In this document: piece by piece, positions 7,129-16,061 of the stretch
Layout: every line of letters begins with the position of its first letter
Position numbering within the stretch: position 1 is the stretch's first letter
Source: Chloroflexota bacterium
GTDB lineage: Bacteria; Chloroflexota; Anaerolineae; Promineifilales; Promineifilaceae
Assembly: GCA_024277135.1 (NCBI GenBank)
Contig: JAJRVV010000029.1
Coordinates: 1-54,876 of the forward strand
Direction: 5' to 3'
DNA length: 54,876 nt
Made by a program: the position numbers and the translations under genes
The notes under the pieces: model-generated
What the model was told of the DNA's origin: nothing
The model's input: only the letters and a program-made list of their open reading frames with translations
The model's database searches: none

Positions 7129-8901
7129 ATGATGAGTGAATTTATCGTTAATACTCCCCAGCATGACCGGCAATCCCCGTTGCGCTGGATTTTGTCTCAT
7201 CTATCCCGGCACAAACGGCTGATTATGGTCATGTTTATCGGCGCGTTAGGCAATGCGGCGTTGGCGGCTTTTGTGCCGATCATGATAGGCATTGCCTTTG
7301 ATGCGGTGATAGCGGATCCGCCGGATTTGCGACTGGTGGGGCAAACGGCCGTCGCCATTGTAATCAGTCAGACGGTGCGGGCCGGGCTGCAATTCGGCCG
7401 TAACTTCACCAGCGCCGTCATCGGCGAGCGGTTGGAGCGGGACATGCGCGAAGAGCTGTATGCCAGTTTGCTGGGCAAAAGCATGACCTTCCATGACATG
7501 CAGCCCGTCGGCGACACCATGGCCCGCGCCACCAACGATGTCCACGAGCTAAACCTCATGCTCAATCCCGGCATCAACCTCGTGGTCGGCTCCGCCAATT
7601 TTATGATGATGCCTGTCCTGCTGGCCGGCCGTTACCATGAGCAGTTGTTATTGGCGCCGATCTTTTTCGTGGTTACTTACTTGCTGGCTTTGATTCGTTA
7701 CCTCAACGTACTCAACCCCATTACCGACCGGGTGCGGCTCGCTTTTGGCCTGATGAACAGTCGTCTGGCAGAGGTGATTGACGGCATTGAGATGGTGAAA
7801 GGGGCGGCGCAGGAGAGTCAGGAAATCAGCCTGTTCGCAGATCATGCTGGCGAGTATCGGGACGCGGCCGTGGCCCAGGGGCGGGTGGAAGCCCGTTTCT
7901 TGCCGCTGCTGCTGTTGGGTATCACCCAGGCTGTCGGGTTCACCCATGCGTTGTGGCTGTCCCGGATCGGCGAGATTGCGGTGGGGGATGTGGTGGCTTA
8001 CATGGGGTTGCTGGCGTTGTTCGGCTTTCCCACCTTTATTTCGCTGATGGCCTATTCGCGGGTGTCGTTGGGGCTGGCCGGGGCGCGCCGGATTTTGGCC
8101 CTCCTTAAAACAGAAACGCTGCTTGATGAAAATGCCGGCGGCTACCATCAGGAATTGACCGGTCAAATTGAATTTGAGCGGGTGACGTTTGGTTATGTGG
8201 ATGGGGTGGATGTGTTGCGGGATATTTCGTTTACGGTGGAACCGGGGCAGACGGCGGCGATTGTGGGACAGACGGGGGCGGGCAAGAGCAGCGTGGCCAA
8301 GCTGGTGAATCGAACGTATGATGCGCGTGACGGCCGTGTTCTCGTAGACGGCGTTGACGTGCGCGACTGGAATCTGGCGGCGTTGCGCCAACAAATCTCC
8401 TTCATCGAACAGGACATCTTTTTGTTCTCGCGCACCGTCGCCGAAAACATCGCTTTTGGCGACCCCAACGCCTCGCAAACCATGATCGAGCGGGCGGCCC
8501 GCGACGCCCAGGCGCATGAATTCATCATGCACTTCAAGGATGGGTATGATACCGTCATCGGCGAACGAGGCGTGACTCTATCCGGCGGGCAGCGGCAGCG
8601 GCTGGCGCTGGCCCGCGCCTTTCTCGCCCGGCCTCATATTCTCATTCTTGATGATTCCACCAGCGCGGTGGACAGCGCCACCGAGGATCAAATTCAGCAG
8701 GCGATTGTGCAGGCGGCGGCGAATCAAACGACGATTCTCATCACCCACCGGCTGTCGCAAATTCGATGGGCGGATGTGGTGGTGGTGCTGCGGCAAGGGC
8801 GGTTGGCAGCGGTAGGCAGCCATGATACGTTGATGGCCGACTCGCCGGCTTACCGGCGCATTTTTGAGCAGTATGAGGCGATTGGAGGCGATGGCGGATG
8901 A
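7129..8901 (+). CDS. ABC-type multidrug/lipid exporter half-transporter (TMD-NBD)
   Basis: 590 aa. Six membrane helices (about residues 30-320) precede one ATPase domain. Walker A is GQTGAGKSS, the signature is [14 protein letters not shown] and the H-loop is in THRLSQIR. Walker B reads [11 protein letters not shown]: the usual catalytic Glu is Asp (about residue 508). That change is typical of the weaker half of heterodimeric exporters, yet no partner half-transporter is nearby. Tandem ATGs occur at 7129/7132 without a strong ribosome site. It overlaps the following 73-aa gene by four bases. Confidence 0.92.
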   Translation: MMSEFIVNTPQHDRQSPLRWILSHLSRHKRLIMVMFIGALGNAALAAFVPIMIGIAFDAVIADPPDLRLVGQTAVAIVISQTVRAGLQFGRNFTSAVIGERLERDMREELYASLLGKSMTFHDMQPVGDTMARATNDVHELNLMLNPGINLVVGSANFMMMPVLLAGRYHEQLLLAPIFFVVTYLLALIRYLNVLNPITDRVRLAFGLMNSRLAEVIDGIEMVKGAAQESQEISLFADHAGEYRDAAVAQGRVEARFLPLLLLGITQAVGFTHALWLSRIGEIAVGDVVAYMGLLALFGFPTFISLMAYSRVSLGLAGARRILALLKTETLLDENAGGYHQELTGQIEFERVTFGYVDGVDVLRDISFTVEPGQTAAIVGQTGAGKSSVAKLVNRTYDARDGRVLVDGVDVRDWNLAALRQQISFIEQDIFLFSRTVAENIAFGDPNASQTMIERAARDAQAHEFIMHFKDGYDTVIGERGVTLSGGQRQRLALARAFLARPHILILDDSTSAVDSATEDQIQQAIVQAAANQTTILITHRLSQIRWADVVVVLRQGRLAAVGSHDTLMADSPAYRRIFEQYEAIGGDGG

Positions 8902-9119
8902 AGCCGTTGGTGAATTATTGTCGTTGGCAGGGGTATGTGTTGCGATTGCAGGGGCGGGATGAGACGGCCGTTTGGGGTCTCCTGGTTCAGAAAAAAAAGG
9001 AAATTGAAACCGCCACCCCTTTCCGCTTCAACCTGAAAACCTGGCAGTTGCGTCTCCACCCCGGCGCAAACGAGGAAGTCGTGCAGCTAGACGAAATGGG
9101 CGTGGTCGTAAAGACCTGA
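8898..9119 (+). CDS. small hypothetical protein coupled to the ABC exporter
   Basis: 73 aa. Its ATGA start overlaps the exporter stop, so it is almost certainly translated. It is soluble, with repeated aromatic and charged residues ([28 protein letters not shown]) that suggest a small beta-rich fold. No family recognised. It could be an accessory or regulatory subunit of the exporter; that rests only on coupling. Confidence 0.6.
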   Translation: MKPLVNYCRWQGYVLRLQGRDETAVWGLLVQKKKEIETATPFRFNLKTWQLRLHPGANEEVVQLDEMGVVVKT

Positions 9120-9121
9120 TG

Positions 9122-9182
9122 AGACATCCGATTTCTTGCCAATCATGATGTTGTGTGCTTTACAGCGAGAAATCGGATGTCT
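9122..9182. repeat. 15-bp-arm inverted repeat, family A, copy 2
   Basis: Arms 9122-9136 and 9168-9182 are identical to copy 1 (1007-1041), but the loop is 31 bases of unrelated sequence. It lies between the convergent small protein and rel genes, and the right arm abuts the rel stop. Confidence 0.75.
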
Positions 9183-9184
9183 GG

Positions 9185-11419
9185 TCAATTCCAGCGCTGC
9201 CGCTGCACTTCAAACACATTAGCCACCCCTTCCAACTTGTTCAGCAGCCAGTTGAGTTGATCCAGACTGGTTACTTCCACCACCAGATAAACGGTGACGA
9301 TGCTGTTGGCCGTCACCGTTTTGGTTTTGGGGGCGGCGATTTGACGGCCGCGCAAGATGCCGTTCATCTCATCCACCAAACCGGGGCGGCGGTACGCCTT
9401 GACCACGATGGGGATAGGGTAGGTCTCGGCTTCAGCGCCCCAATCCACCTCGATCAGCCGTTCCCGGTCATTGATGGATTGGATTTGTTTGCAGTTTTCC
9501 CGATGAATGGTGACGCCGCGGCCGCGGGTGATGTAACCGATGATCGGTTCTGGCGGGATAGGGTTGCAGCAGCCCGCCATCCGGGTATGCAGGCCGCTGA
9601 GTCCGCGTACGGTGAGTCTTTTGGCTTTGGGAGGAGCGGTTTGCAGCAACGGCCGTAACTCATCATCCGGCTCCAAATTCCGCTTGAGAATGGCAATCGC
9701 CCCGCTGATTTGCGAGCTTTGAATATCGCCAAACCCCACTTGCGCCAGGAATGGCTCCTCATCCTCAAACTTCAACGCCTGGGCAATATCACTGATCGAA
9801 TACGTATCACTTAATCCCAGCCGCTTGAGTTCCCGCTCCACCACTTCCCGTCCTTGTTGGATGTTTTGCTCGCGCTCCTGGGTGCGGAACCATTGCCGGA
9901 TTTTGCTGCGGCTGCGGGCGCTGCCCGTGTAATCCAGGCTGGGATTCATCCAATCCCGGCTGGGGCCGCCCCGTTTGGCCGTCAAAATCTCCACCCGGTC
10001 GCCTGATTTCAATTTGTAATCCAGGCTGATCATCTTGCCGTTTACCCGCGCCCCGCGACAGCGGTGCCCCACCTGAGTATGAATCTGGTAGGCAAAATCA
10101 ATGGGCGTGGAACCGGCCGGCAGTTCGACTACATCCCCTTTGGGAGTAAAGGCATAAATGCGGTCGGCGACGACTTCCGTCTCGAACAAATCATCGTCGT
10201 GTGAAGCATCCGATTCCCGCAGACTGGTGAGCAGTTCGCGCAGGTTTTGGATGCGCCGCTGCGCCGAGGCGCTGATCCGCATTCCGCCCTCTTTGTACGC
10301 CCAATGGGCGGCGATACCTCGTTCCGCTTCTTCGTGCATACGCCGGGTGCGGATTTGTACTTCCAGAGTATGGCCCGTTTCGGAATCAATGACGGCCGTG
10401 TGCAGCGACTTGTACCCATTTGGCTTAGGCGTGGCGATGTAATCATCAAACTCTCGCGGCACTGGCTGCCACAAGCTGTGAACCACGCCCAACACTTGAT
10501 AGCACAAATTACGGTCCATCTCATCTTTTTCCCGCAAACTCATCTGCTCATACTTGGCTGCATCCGTCGGAGACAAAATAATACGTAAAGCCTGGATGTC
10601 ATAGATGTGATCCAGCCCTACTTTTTTCCGTTCCATTTTGCGGTAGATGGAATAAATGTGTTTGGGACGGCCGGTTAGTTCTGCCTTCAAGCCCATCGCC
10701 TGGATTTTACTTTGCAGCCGGGCGATAGCATTCTCTACCCGCCAGGTTCGTTCCGCCCGCCGCTCAGCCAGCTTGGTGGCGATTTCCTTGAACTGTTCCG
10801 GTTCCAGATAACGGAAGGACAAATCTTCCAACTCCCACTTCAACTGCCAGACGCCGAGCCGATTGGCTAAGGGGGCGTAGATGTGCATCGCTTCGTTGGC
10901 GATCTCCCGTTGTTGGGCGGAGGGTAAGGTGCTTGCCTTGCGCAAATCTTGCAAGCAGTCGGCCATGCGAATGAGGATGATGCGGATGTCTCCCTCGATG
11001 ATAGAGAGGATGGCCCGGCGAACCGTTTCCAACACTTGCGCATTGCCATTATCCTCCCGATATTGGCGGCTTGTTTTTTCGGTGTACGCATGCAAATTTT
11101 GTAAACCGCTCACCAGGCTGTTGACTTCGGCGTTAAATTTTACGGCCAGATCGGACTCGCGTTTATCGGTGTGTGGGTGGAGACTATCGTGAAGAAGGCT
11201 GGCGACAATGGTGGAGACGTCTACGCCCAACTGGGCCATAATTTGGGCTACAGCCAGGTCATGTTCGATGTACAGTTCACCCGATTCCCGATGTTTACCC
11301 GCATGGGCCTCGCCGGCGAATTGATAAGCGTGTTGAACCATGTCGCCAGCGCTGCTGTTTGGGCCGCCGGGAATCATGTCTAGCAGTTCAGTCAGTGTGA
11401 TTTGGGAGACTTGGGTCAT
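9185..11419 (-). CDS. rel: RelA/SpoT-family (p)ppGpp synthetase with altered hydrolase site
   Basis: 744 aa. Order: HD hydrolase domain (about 25-190), synthetase domain (GRPKHIYSIYRKM, YIATPKPNGYKSLHT), TGS domain (YAFTPKGDVVELPAGSTPIDFAY), a Cys-containing segment (AGCCNPIPPEPIIGYITRGRG) and a C-terminal ACT domain. It makes the stringent-response alarmone (p)ppGpp. The metal ligands His53, His77 and Asp78 and an Asp near 154 remain. The Glu-Asp pair needed for hydrolysis in characterised Rel enzymes (HDxxED) is replaced: HDSLHPHT gives His81-Pro82. Hydrolysis may therefore be weak or lost. No ribosome site is visible at 11419, and a terminator-like hairpin ends just before it, so a downstream ATG (11377) is possible. 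Confidence 0.93.
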   Translation of the reverse strand: MTQVSQITLTELLDMIPGGPNSSAGDMVQHAYQFAGEAHAGKHRESGELYIEHDLAVAQIMAQLGVDVSTIVASLLHDSLHPHTDKRESDLAVKFNAEVNSLVSGLQNLHAYTEKTSRQYREDNGNAQVLETVRRAILSIIEGDIRIILIRMADCLQDLRKASTLPSAQQREIANEAMHIYAPLANRLGVWQLKWELEDLSFRYLEPEQFKEIATKLAERRAERTWRVENAIARLQSKIQAMGLKAELTGRPKHIYSIYRKMERKKVGLDHIYDIQALRIILSPTDAAKYEQMSLREKDEMDRNLCYQVLGVVHSLWQPVPREFDDYIATPKPNGYKSLHTAVIDSETGHTLEVQIRTRRMHEEAERGIAAHWAYKEGGMRISASAQRRIQNLRELLTSLRESDASHDDDLFETEVVADRIYAFTPKGDVVELPAGSTPIDFAYQIHTQVGHRCRGARVNGKMISLDYKLKSGDRVEILTAKRGGPSRDWMNPSLDYTGSARSRSKIRQWFRTQEREQNIQQGREVVERELKRLGLSDTYSISDIAQALKFEDEEPFLAQVGFGDIQSSQISGAIAILKRNLEPDDELRPLLQTAPPKAKRLTVRGLSGLHTRMAGCCNPIPPEPIIGYITRGRGVTIHRENCKQIQSINDRERLIEVDWGAEAETYPIPIVVKAYRRPGLVDEMNGILRGRQIAAPKTKTVTANSIVTVYLVVEVTSLDQLNWLLNKLEGVANVFEVQRQRWN

Positions 11420-11427
11420 TGAACAAA

Positions 11428-11460
11428 AAACAGACGTGCCCGTGAAGGAGACGCCTGTTT
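11428..11460 (-). terminator. terminator-like hairpin directly before rel
   Basis: On the minus strand AAACAGGCGT pairs with ACGTCTGTTT (one mismatch) around a 13-base loop and runs into six Ts, ending about 8 bases before the rel ATG. It may end the upstream ytxH-type transcript or act as an attenuator for rel. Confidence 0.5.
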
Positions 11461-11490
11461 CGCTGGAGTGTTCATGTGTTAAAGGCTAAC

Positions 11491-11518
11491 TCTTTTTCCA
11501 GACTTCGTTGGAAAAAGA
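11491..11518. repeat. hairpin in the rel upstream region
   Basis: TCTTTTTCCA (11491-11500) pairs perfectly with TGGAAAAAGA (11509-11518) around an 8-base loop. With the flanking 7-base-period arrays it makes up most of the 297-bp rel/ytxH gap. Nothing else was recognised there. Confidence 0.45.
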
Positions 11519-11520
11519 AT

Positions 11521-11548
11521 GATGAATTGTGAATAATGAATTGTGAAG
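11521..11548. repeat. 7-base-period array 2
   Basis: GATGAAT, TGTGAAT, AATGAAT, TGTGAAG: four heptamers in register. The array at 11648-11675 is its near complement in inverted orientation about 100 bp away. Confidence 0.65.
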
Positions 11549-11647
11549 TAACGCTGGACGCGGGCAACAGTATCAACTTTGCCGCATCATCAATGCCAGT
11601 CATCAAAACATCCCGTAAGAACTAAAACCAAACAGTATGACAGGCCA

Positions 11648-11675
11648 ACTTCACAATTCACAATTCATTATTCCT
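11648..11675. repeat. 7-base-period array 3 (inverted partner of array 2)
   Basis: ACTTCAC, AATTCAC, AATTCAT, TATTCCT in register. It could pair with 11521-11548 to form a long stem in the transcript leading to rel. Confidence 0.65.
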
Positions 11676-11716
11676 TCCTTATCGACAATTTTTTGCCGAT
11701 GTTGGCGTGTAAGCGC

Positions 11717-12064
11717 CTACTCCGCAGCGGGTGGGTCTCCGGCCGCGTCATCGCCATCCTTTGGCGCCGGTGAATTTATCTGGTCCCGTATTTGTGCCGC
11801 CCGTTCCTTGCCGCTGTCTAGCACAATGCGGGCCTGTTCCTGCATCCGGCCGCCGGCATCGGCAAAAGATTGTCCGGCCCGTTCCCGGTAGTGGGCGACC
11901 CGTTCTCCACTCGTGCTACGTAGTTCACGGCTCTTGCCTGCAATTTGCGAGCGCATTTCCTCGCCGGAACGGGGCGCCAAGATCAAGGCTGTGGCAGCGC
12001 CGACCAGCCCGCCAATCACAAAACCTGCCAGAAAAGCTCCTAAATCATTGTTGTTGTCGCTCAT
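11717..12064 (-). CDS. YtxH-domain membrane-associated stress protein
   Basis: 115 aa. A glycine-rich N-terminal helix (LGAFLAGFVIGGLVGAATAL) is followed at once by LAPRSGEEMR, the YtxH family hallmark, then a long amphipathic helical region rich in Arg/Glu/Gln and a Pro/Asp/Ala tail. Family members are general-stress or envelope-associated proteins without an assigned reaction. Translation from the ATG at 12064 follows AGGAGT. It is likely co-directional with the 2-TM protein upstream, separated by a family-B inverted repeat. Confidence 0.8.
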   Translation of the reverse strand: MSDNNNDLGAFLAGFVIGGLVGAATALILAPRSGEEMRSQIAGKSRELRSTSGERVAHYRERAGQSFADAGGRMQEQARIVLDSGKERAAQIRDQINSPAPKDGDDAAGDPPAAE

Positions 12065-12082
12065 CGTTTACTCCTAAAGGGG

Positions 12083-12121
12083 AGACCTGCGAGGTTTTTC
12101 TGATGGAAACCTCGCAGGTCT
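12083..12121. repeat. 15-bp-arm inverted repeat, family B (AGACCTGCGAGGTTT), copy 1
   Basis: Arms 12083-12097 and 12107-12121 match perfectly with a 9-base loop. A second copy with one mismatch lies at 52311-52344. It sits between two leftward genes. Confidence 0.75.
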
Positions 12122-12135
12122 ACTAAAAAGTTGAT

Positions 12136-12591
12136 TCAATCCCGTAAATTTTTCTTCGGATCGCCAAACAAGGCTTGCATGCCCCGGCGAAAACCGGCCA
12201 GATAACTGCTGGCTCGTGTTACTGGCTGCACCACATTCTGACTCATAAAGGCGGTGGTGCCGCGAACTGTGCCCAAGGTTTCATTTGTCTTTTCCAGGAT
12301 CGGCTTGATTTCAAATTCCAGCATGTTTACCAGCCGAATCACCAGAATCAACAACAGCAAAATGATGACGCCGAACACACAGGATTCCAGGGCCAGCGCG
12401 ATGATAAAAATATCGCGCGCGGTTTCGATTTGAGTCGGTAAATTTTGGGCGGCGTAGACGACCCCCCAAATAAAAAGCCCGGCCAATATCAGGGCGACGA
12501 TGACCCCGATGATCACGTAACTTTTCTTTATCAGCGGCTTGTCGTTTGCCGGTTGATTGACAGGCAAACTTGCCGAATTTTCTGCGCTCAT
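12136..12591 (-). CDS. two-helix membrane protein of unknown function
   Basis: 151 aa. A polar N-terminus precedes two hydrophobic helices (about 25-48 and 60-87), then a cytosolic or external tail with ILEKTNETLGTVRGTTAFM and an amphipathic stretch. The tail loosely resembles DUF948-like envelope proteins, but I cannot assign a family with confidence. It precedes the YtxH protein on the same strand, a pairing that suggests a common envelope or stress role (inference). Confidence 0.65.
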   Translation of the reverse strand: MSAENSASLPVNQPANDKPLIKKSYVIIGVIVALILAGLFIWGVVYAAQNLPTQIETARDIFIIALALESCVFGVIILLLLILVIRLVNMLEFEIKPILEKTNETLGTVRGTTAFMSQNVVQPVTRASSYLAGFRRGMQALFGDPKKNLRD

Positions 12592-12670
12592 GTTTTCTCC
12601 CTGGCTTAACTAGAGTATATCACAATTTATAGCAGGCTGGTTTTTCTTTAATAAGGGTGATTGTTAACTT

Positions 12671-12703
12671 ATTTCCCCGGAAACTCCAAGTTTTCGGGGA
12701 AAT
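12671..12703 (-). terminator. hairpin downstream of the 88-aa membrane gene
   Basis: ATTTCCCCG and CGGGGAAAT pair (9 bp, extended past a bulge) just after the stop at 12708 on the minus strand. No strong T-run follows, so termination is probable rather than sure. Confidence 0.5.
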
Positions 12704-12707
12704 TTAC

Positions 12708-12974
12708 TTATGTTTCGTTGGCGACGAACCACCAACTGGCAAGCAGGGCGATCCAGGCGCCCAGGCTGGCGCTGAAAAGGTGTAAAGCGCCCAATTTGAA
12801 CAGATTGATATTGAGCCAGCTCCCCAGCAGATGGCCGATGGCAAACCCTAACCAGGCGGCCAGGACATAGAGCAATATCCGTCGCGCCGGGCCGCCCAGC
12901 AAAAAGTGAAAACCGGCCCCGTAAGCGGTTGCCAGTAGAAAGCCAAGAACGAGGCCAGAAGCCAGATGGGTCAT
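12708..12974 (-). CDS. small three-helix membrane protein
   Basis: 88 aa, almost entirely hydrophobic, with three predicted helices (about 5-25, 32-52, 62-82) and Gly/Ala-rich packing. The ATG at 12974 follows AGGAGG. No family recognised. It precedes a hairpin and follows the nucleotidyltransferase gene on the same strand. Confidence 0.6.
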   Translation of the reverse strand: MTHLASGLVLGFLLATAYGAGFHFLLGGPARRILLYVLAAWLGFAIGHLLGSWLNINLFKLGALHLFSASLGAWIALLASWWFVANET

Positions 12975-12990
12975 GCGTCCTCCTAATACC

Positions 12991-13650
12991 TTACTGGGCG
13001 CGGCCGCTTTGAAAACGCTGAATACGCTGCTCTATCTCATGGACGATCTCTTGCAGCGAGTTCATATCGTTATCGCTGACATAGTTCTTTAGCGTCTCGA
13101 AAAGCGCTTTGTGGTCAGGGCAATACGTGTACAGTAATGAAGCAATGTCGTTTTCATACACACTGACACGCACAAAACTGCCTTGCCGATAAAGCGAGGG
13201 CAGCGCATACAATTTCAGTAACAGCAAGCCTTCAATTGTTGCCATTGAAATTGTTTGTTCCAGAAATGAATGCTCAACCGTATATTTTTGTTGTATTAGT
13301 CGAAACAGAGGATTTTTGGTGAGAAGAATATCAATCTGCAATCCGTTAAATGTCCCGCGAGCGAAGTAGGGATTTTCCTGGCTTTTGACTGTGATTTCTG
13401 GCAACTTTGTCAAATCAGGAGACGCCATAATTAGATCAATGTCCTCTGTGTTACGCCCTTCAACATAGTTCAGGAGCGCAATTCCGCCTACAAGAACATA
13501 CTCAATCTGCCGTTTTTCCAGCAAAGCAAACAAACGGCGAACAGTCTGAAGTAAGGAATTGGCGTCCATTGAAATTCCTTTCCAATTGTGCGGATTGAAT
13601 ATCATCGCGTTTTGAACAATATGTCCAATTTCACTCAAATCTTTCAGCAT
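12991..13650 (-). CDS. nucleotidyltransferase-fold protein (MNT/AbiEii-like)
   Basis: 219 aa from 13650. The minimal nucleotidyltransferase signature VGGIALLNYVEGRNTEDIDLIM has the Gly-Gly and paired Asp residues of the active site. The C-terminal half is helical and unassigned. Such proteins occur as toxins of type IV toxin-antitoxin pairs (AbiEii) or as stand-alone transferases; no antitoxin partner is visible. Two starts have good ribosome sites: 13650 (AAGGA) and 13569 (AAAGGA, 192 aa, begins MDANSLLQ); the shorter one fits the family better. AT-richer than its neighbours, hinting at transfer. It follows mnmA by 46 bp. Confidence 0.7.
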   Translation of the reverse strand: MLKDLSEIGHIVQNAMIFNPHNWKGISMDANSLLQTVRRLFALLEKRQIEYVLVGGIALLNYVEGRNTEDIDLIMASPDLTKLPEITVKSQENPYFARGTFNGLQIDILLTKNPLFRLIQQKYTVEHSFLEQTISMATIEGLLLLKLYALPSLYRQGSFVRVSVYENDIASLLYTYCPDHKALFETLKNYVSDNDMNSLQEIVHEIEQRIQRFQSGRAQ

Positions 13651-13696
13651 ACGATTTTCCTTAACTGCAAGTTTAGCATATTCGCAGCGAGTGGCC

Positions 13697-14824
13697 TCAT
13701 GTGGATTCTTGATGATGGTCGGCGATGATGCCGCCGCCCAGACATTCGTCGCCCTGGAAAAAGACGGCCCCTTGACCGGCGGTGACGCCAAAGACGGGTT
13801 GGTGGAAGTGGACGCGAACACGGCCGTCTCCCACCACACGCACCTCAGCATCAACCCCCTTTGCTTTGTACCGGATTTTTACCTGCGCCTGGATTGATTC
13901 TGCCGGCGGTGCGCCCGCGATCCAATTCGCCTGCCGGGCGATAAGCGTCCTCCGCCCCAATCGTTCTCTGGAGCCGACGACGAGCGCGTTTTTCACTGGC
14001 TCTTTGCGCAAAACAAAGAGCGGCTCATTAGCCGAAACGCCTAATCCCTTGCGCTGGCCGATGGTGTAAAAGGGAAGTCCTTGATGTTGGCCCAGGGTAC
14101 GGCCGTCCTCCGTCATAATCGGGCCGGGATCGGCTAAGGCAGGGCGGTATTCTCGCAAAAAGCGGCGATAATCCCCATCCGCCAAAAAGCATAAATCTTG
14201 GCTGTCCTGCTTGTTGGCGACGGGCAGGCCGAATTTGCGCGCCAGTTCCCGCACCTGGGGTTTGGTGTAGCCGCCCACCGGGAACAGCAGGTGCGCCAGA
14301 TGTGCCTGTGTCAGCATGTGCAGCACGTAGGATTGGTCTTTCTGTTCGTCGGCGGATTTGAGGATGCGGTAACGGCCGTGTACCCGATCCAGCCGCGCAT
14401 AATGCCCCGTCGCCAAAAATTGCGCATCCAGCGCCAGCGCCCGGTTCAGCAGATAAGTGAACCGGATTTGCCGGTTACATTCCAGGCAGGGGTTCGGCGT
14501 CCGTCCCAAAGCGTGTTCATCTATGAAAAACTGGACAATCGTTTGCCGAAAATAATCCTGCACATCCACCACATAAAACGGGATGTTCAACTGGTCGGCA
14601 ATGCGGCGGGCGTCCGCCATTTGGTCGGGCGTGCAGCAGCGATTGACAAAGGGAGAGTTCGGCCCGGAACCGGCCGCGCGCGGTTCGCTCCACAGCCGCA
14701 TCATCATGCCCGCCACCTCGTACCCTTGCTCCACCAGCAGGGCGGCGGCCACCGAGCTGTCCACGCCGCCGCTCATGGCGACGATGACGCGGTTAGGGAC
14801 GGGCTGAGACGGCAAATTTAGCAT
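13697..14824 (-). CDS. mnmA: tRNA-specific 2-thiouridylase
   Basis: 375 aa. MnmA thiolates U34 of tRNA-Lys/Glu/Gln at position 2. The PP-loop SGGVDSS is at 18-24; the catalytic cysteines are Cys116 (NPCLECN) and Cys212 (DSQDLCFL); the C-terminal beta-barrel domain carries the GQRKGLGVS motif. It lies one base after the cysteine desulfurase stop on the same strand, which makes a complete sulfur-donor/acceptor pair. The full family length is present. Confidence 0.96.
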   Translation of the reverse strand: MLNLPSQPVPNRVIVAMSGGVDSSVAAALLVEQGYEVAGMMMRLWSEPRAAGSGPNSPFVNRCCTPDQMADARRIADQLNIPFYVVDVQDYFRQTIVQFFIDEHALGRTPNPCLECNRQIRFTYLLNRALALDAQFLATGHYARLDRVHGRYRILKSADEQKDQSYVLHMLTQAHLAHLLFPVGGYTKPQVRELARKFGLPVANKQDSQDLCFLADGDYRRFLREYRPALADPGPIMTEDGRTLGQHQGLPFYTIGQRKGLGVSANEPLFVLRKEPVKNALVVGSRERLGRRTLIARQANWIAGAPPAESIQAQVKIRYKAKGVDAEVRVVGDGRVRVHFHQPVFGVTAGQGAVFFQGDECLGGGIIADHHQEST

Positions 14825-14825
14825 G

Positions 14826-15998
14826 TCACCTGGGGTTTAACATCCGCATCTTAGCCACCACATTGGGGATGGCGGCCAGAAATTTTTCCACGTCGGTCAG
14901 GCTGGTGTGTTCGCCCACCGTGACGCGCAGGCCGCCTTTCGTCCATTCCGGGCCGAGGCCGATGGCTTGCAGCACGCGGGAGGGCTTGGGGTCGCCGCTT
15001 TTGCAGGCGGAGCCGCTGCTGACGGCGAAACCGGCCATGTCCAGGTGGGTGAGCAGGTCGCTGCCGCTGAGATGGCGGAAAGCGAAGCTGGCGTTGTGCG
15101 GCAGCCGCTTGGCCGGATGGCCGGTGAGGATGCAGTCGTCGGGGAAGGCGGCCAACATTTCGCGGATGATGAGATCGCGCAGCTTTTGGTAATGGGCGTT
15201 GCGCCGCCCCATTTCGCTGGCGGCTAACTCCATCGCTTTGGCCGCGCCCACAGCGAAGGCCACGTTGCTGGTTCCGGGGCGCAGCCCCGCTTCCTGCCCG
15301 CCGCCGGTCAAAATGGGAACCAGGTCAACGCCATCGCGCACGAACAGCACGCCGACCCCTTTGGGTCCATAAAATTTGTGCGGGGCGATGCTGACCATGT
15401 CTACCGGCAGGTCGTCCATGTGCCAATCCCGAACGGCCGCCGCCTGGATGGCGTCGGTGTGGAACAACACGCCATGCTGCCGGGCGATCTGGCCGATTTG
15501 GCACACCGGCTGCAATGTGCCGATCTCGTTGTTGGCGGCCATGACGCTGATGAGGGCGGTATCGGGGCGGATGGCGGCGGCTACGTCGGCGGGGCGCACC
15601 CGGCCGTATGCGTCCACCGGCAAAATGGTGAGGTCGAAGTCGAAAAGGTCGCGCAGCTGCATGGCCGTGCTCAGCACCGCGCTGTGTTCGATGGCGGAGG
15701 TGATGAGGTGATTACGGCCGTCCCTGTGCCGGGCGGCCAGCAGTGCGCCGCGCACGGCTAGATTGTCGCTCTCCGAGCCGCAGCCGGCGAAGATGATTTC
15801 GCTCGGTTGGGCGTGAAGCAGGTCGGCGATTTGGCGGCGTGCTCGTTCCAGGGCGCGGCTGGCAAGACGGCCGTACTCGTGCGTGGCCGAGGCATTGCCG
15901 TAAATTTCAGACCAATGAGGCTGCATGGCCGCCAGCACGTCAGGGTGTGCCGGCGTGGATGCGGCATAATCGAGATAAATTCGCTGTTTGTGGCGCAT
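14826..15998 (-). CDS. iscS: cysteine desulfurase (NifS/IscS)
   Basis: 390 aa. A PLP enzyme that removes sulfur from cysteine. The N-terminal YLDYAASTP, the PLP Lys208 (APHKFYGPKG), the His in SAIEHSAVL, and the mobile catalytic Cys332 (SSGSACKSGD) are all visible. The Cys-containing loop is of the class I (IscS/NifS) type. It is directly followed by mnmA, so its main role here is probably sulfur supply for tRNA thiolation, though Fe-S assembly cannot be excluded; no iscU was seen. Confidence 0.94.
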   Translation of the reverse strand: MRHKQRIYLDYAASTPAHPDVLAAMQPHWSEIYGNASATHEYGRLASRALERARRQIADLLHAQPSEIIFAGCGSESDNLAVRGALLAARHRDGRNHLITSAIEHSAVLSTAMQLRDLFDFDLTILPVDAYGRVRPADVAAAIRPDTALISVMAANNEIGTLQPVCQIGQIARQHGVLFHTDAIQAAAVRDWHMDDLPVDMVSIAPHKFYGPKGVGVLFVRDGVDLVPILTGGGQEAGLRPGTSNVAFAVGAAKAMELAASEMGRRNAHYQKLRDLIIREMLAAFPDDCILTGHPAKRLPHNASFAFRHLSGSDLLTHLDMAGFAVSSGSACKSGDPKPSRVLQAIGLGPEWTKGGLRVTVGEHTSLTDVEKFLAAIPNVVAKMRMLNPR

Positions 15999-16061
15999 GC
16001 CGGGGATTTTATTACAAAAAGGGGGAGAAGGCAGAAAGATGAAGGGGGGATGAGTGTGGCA

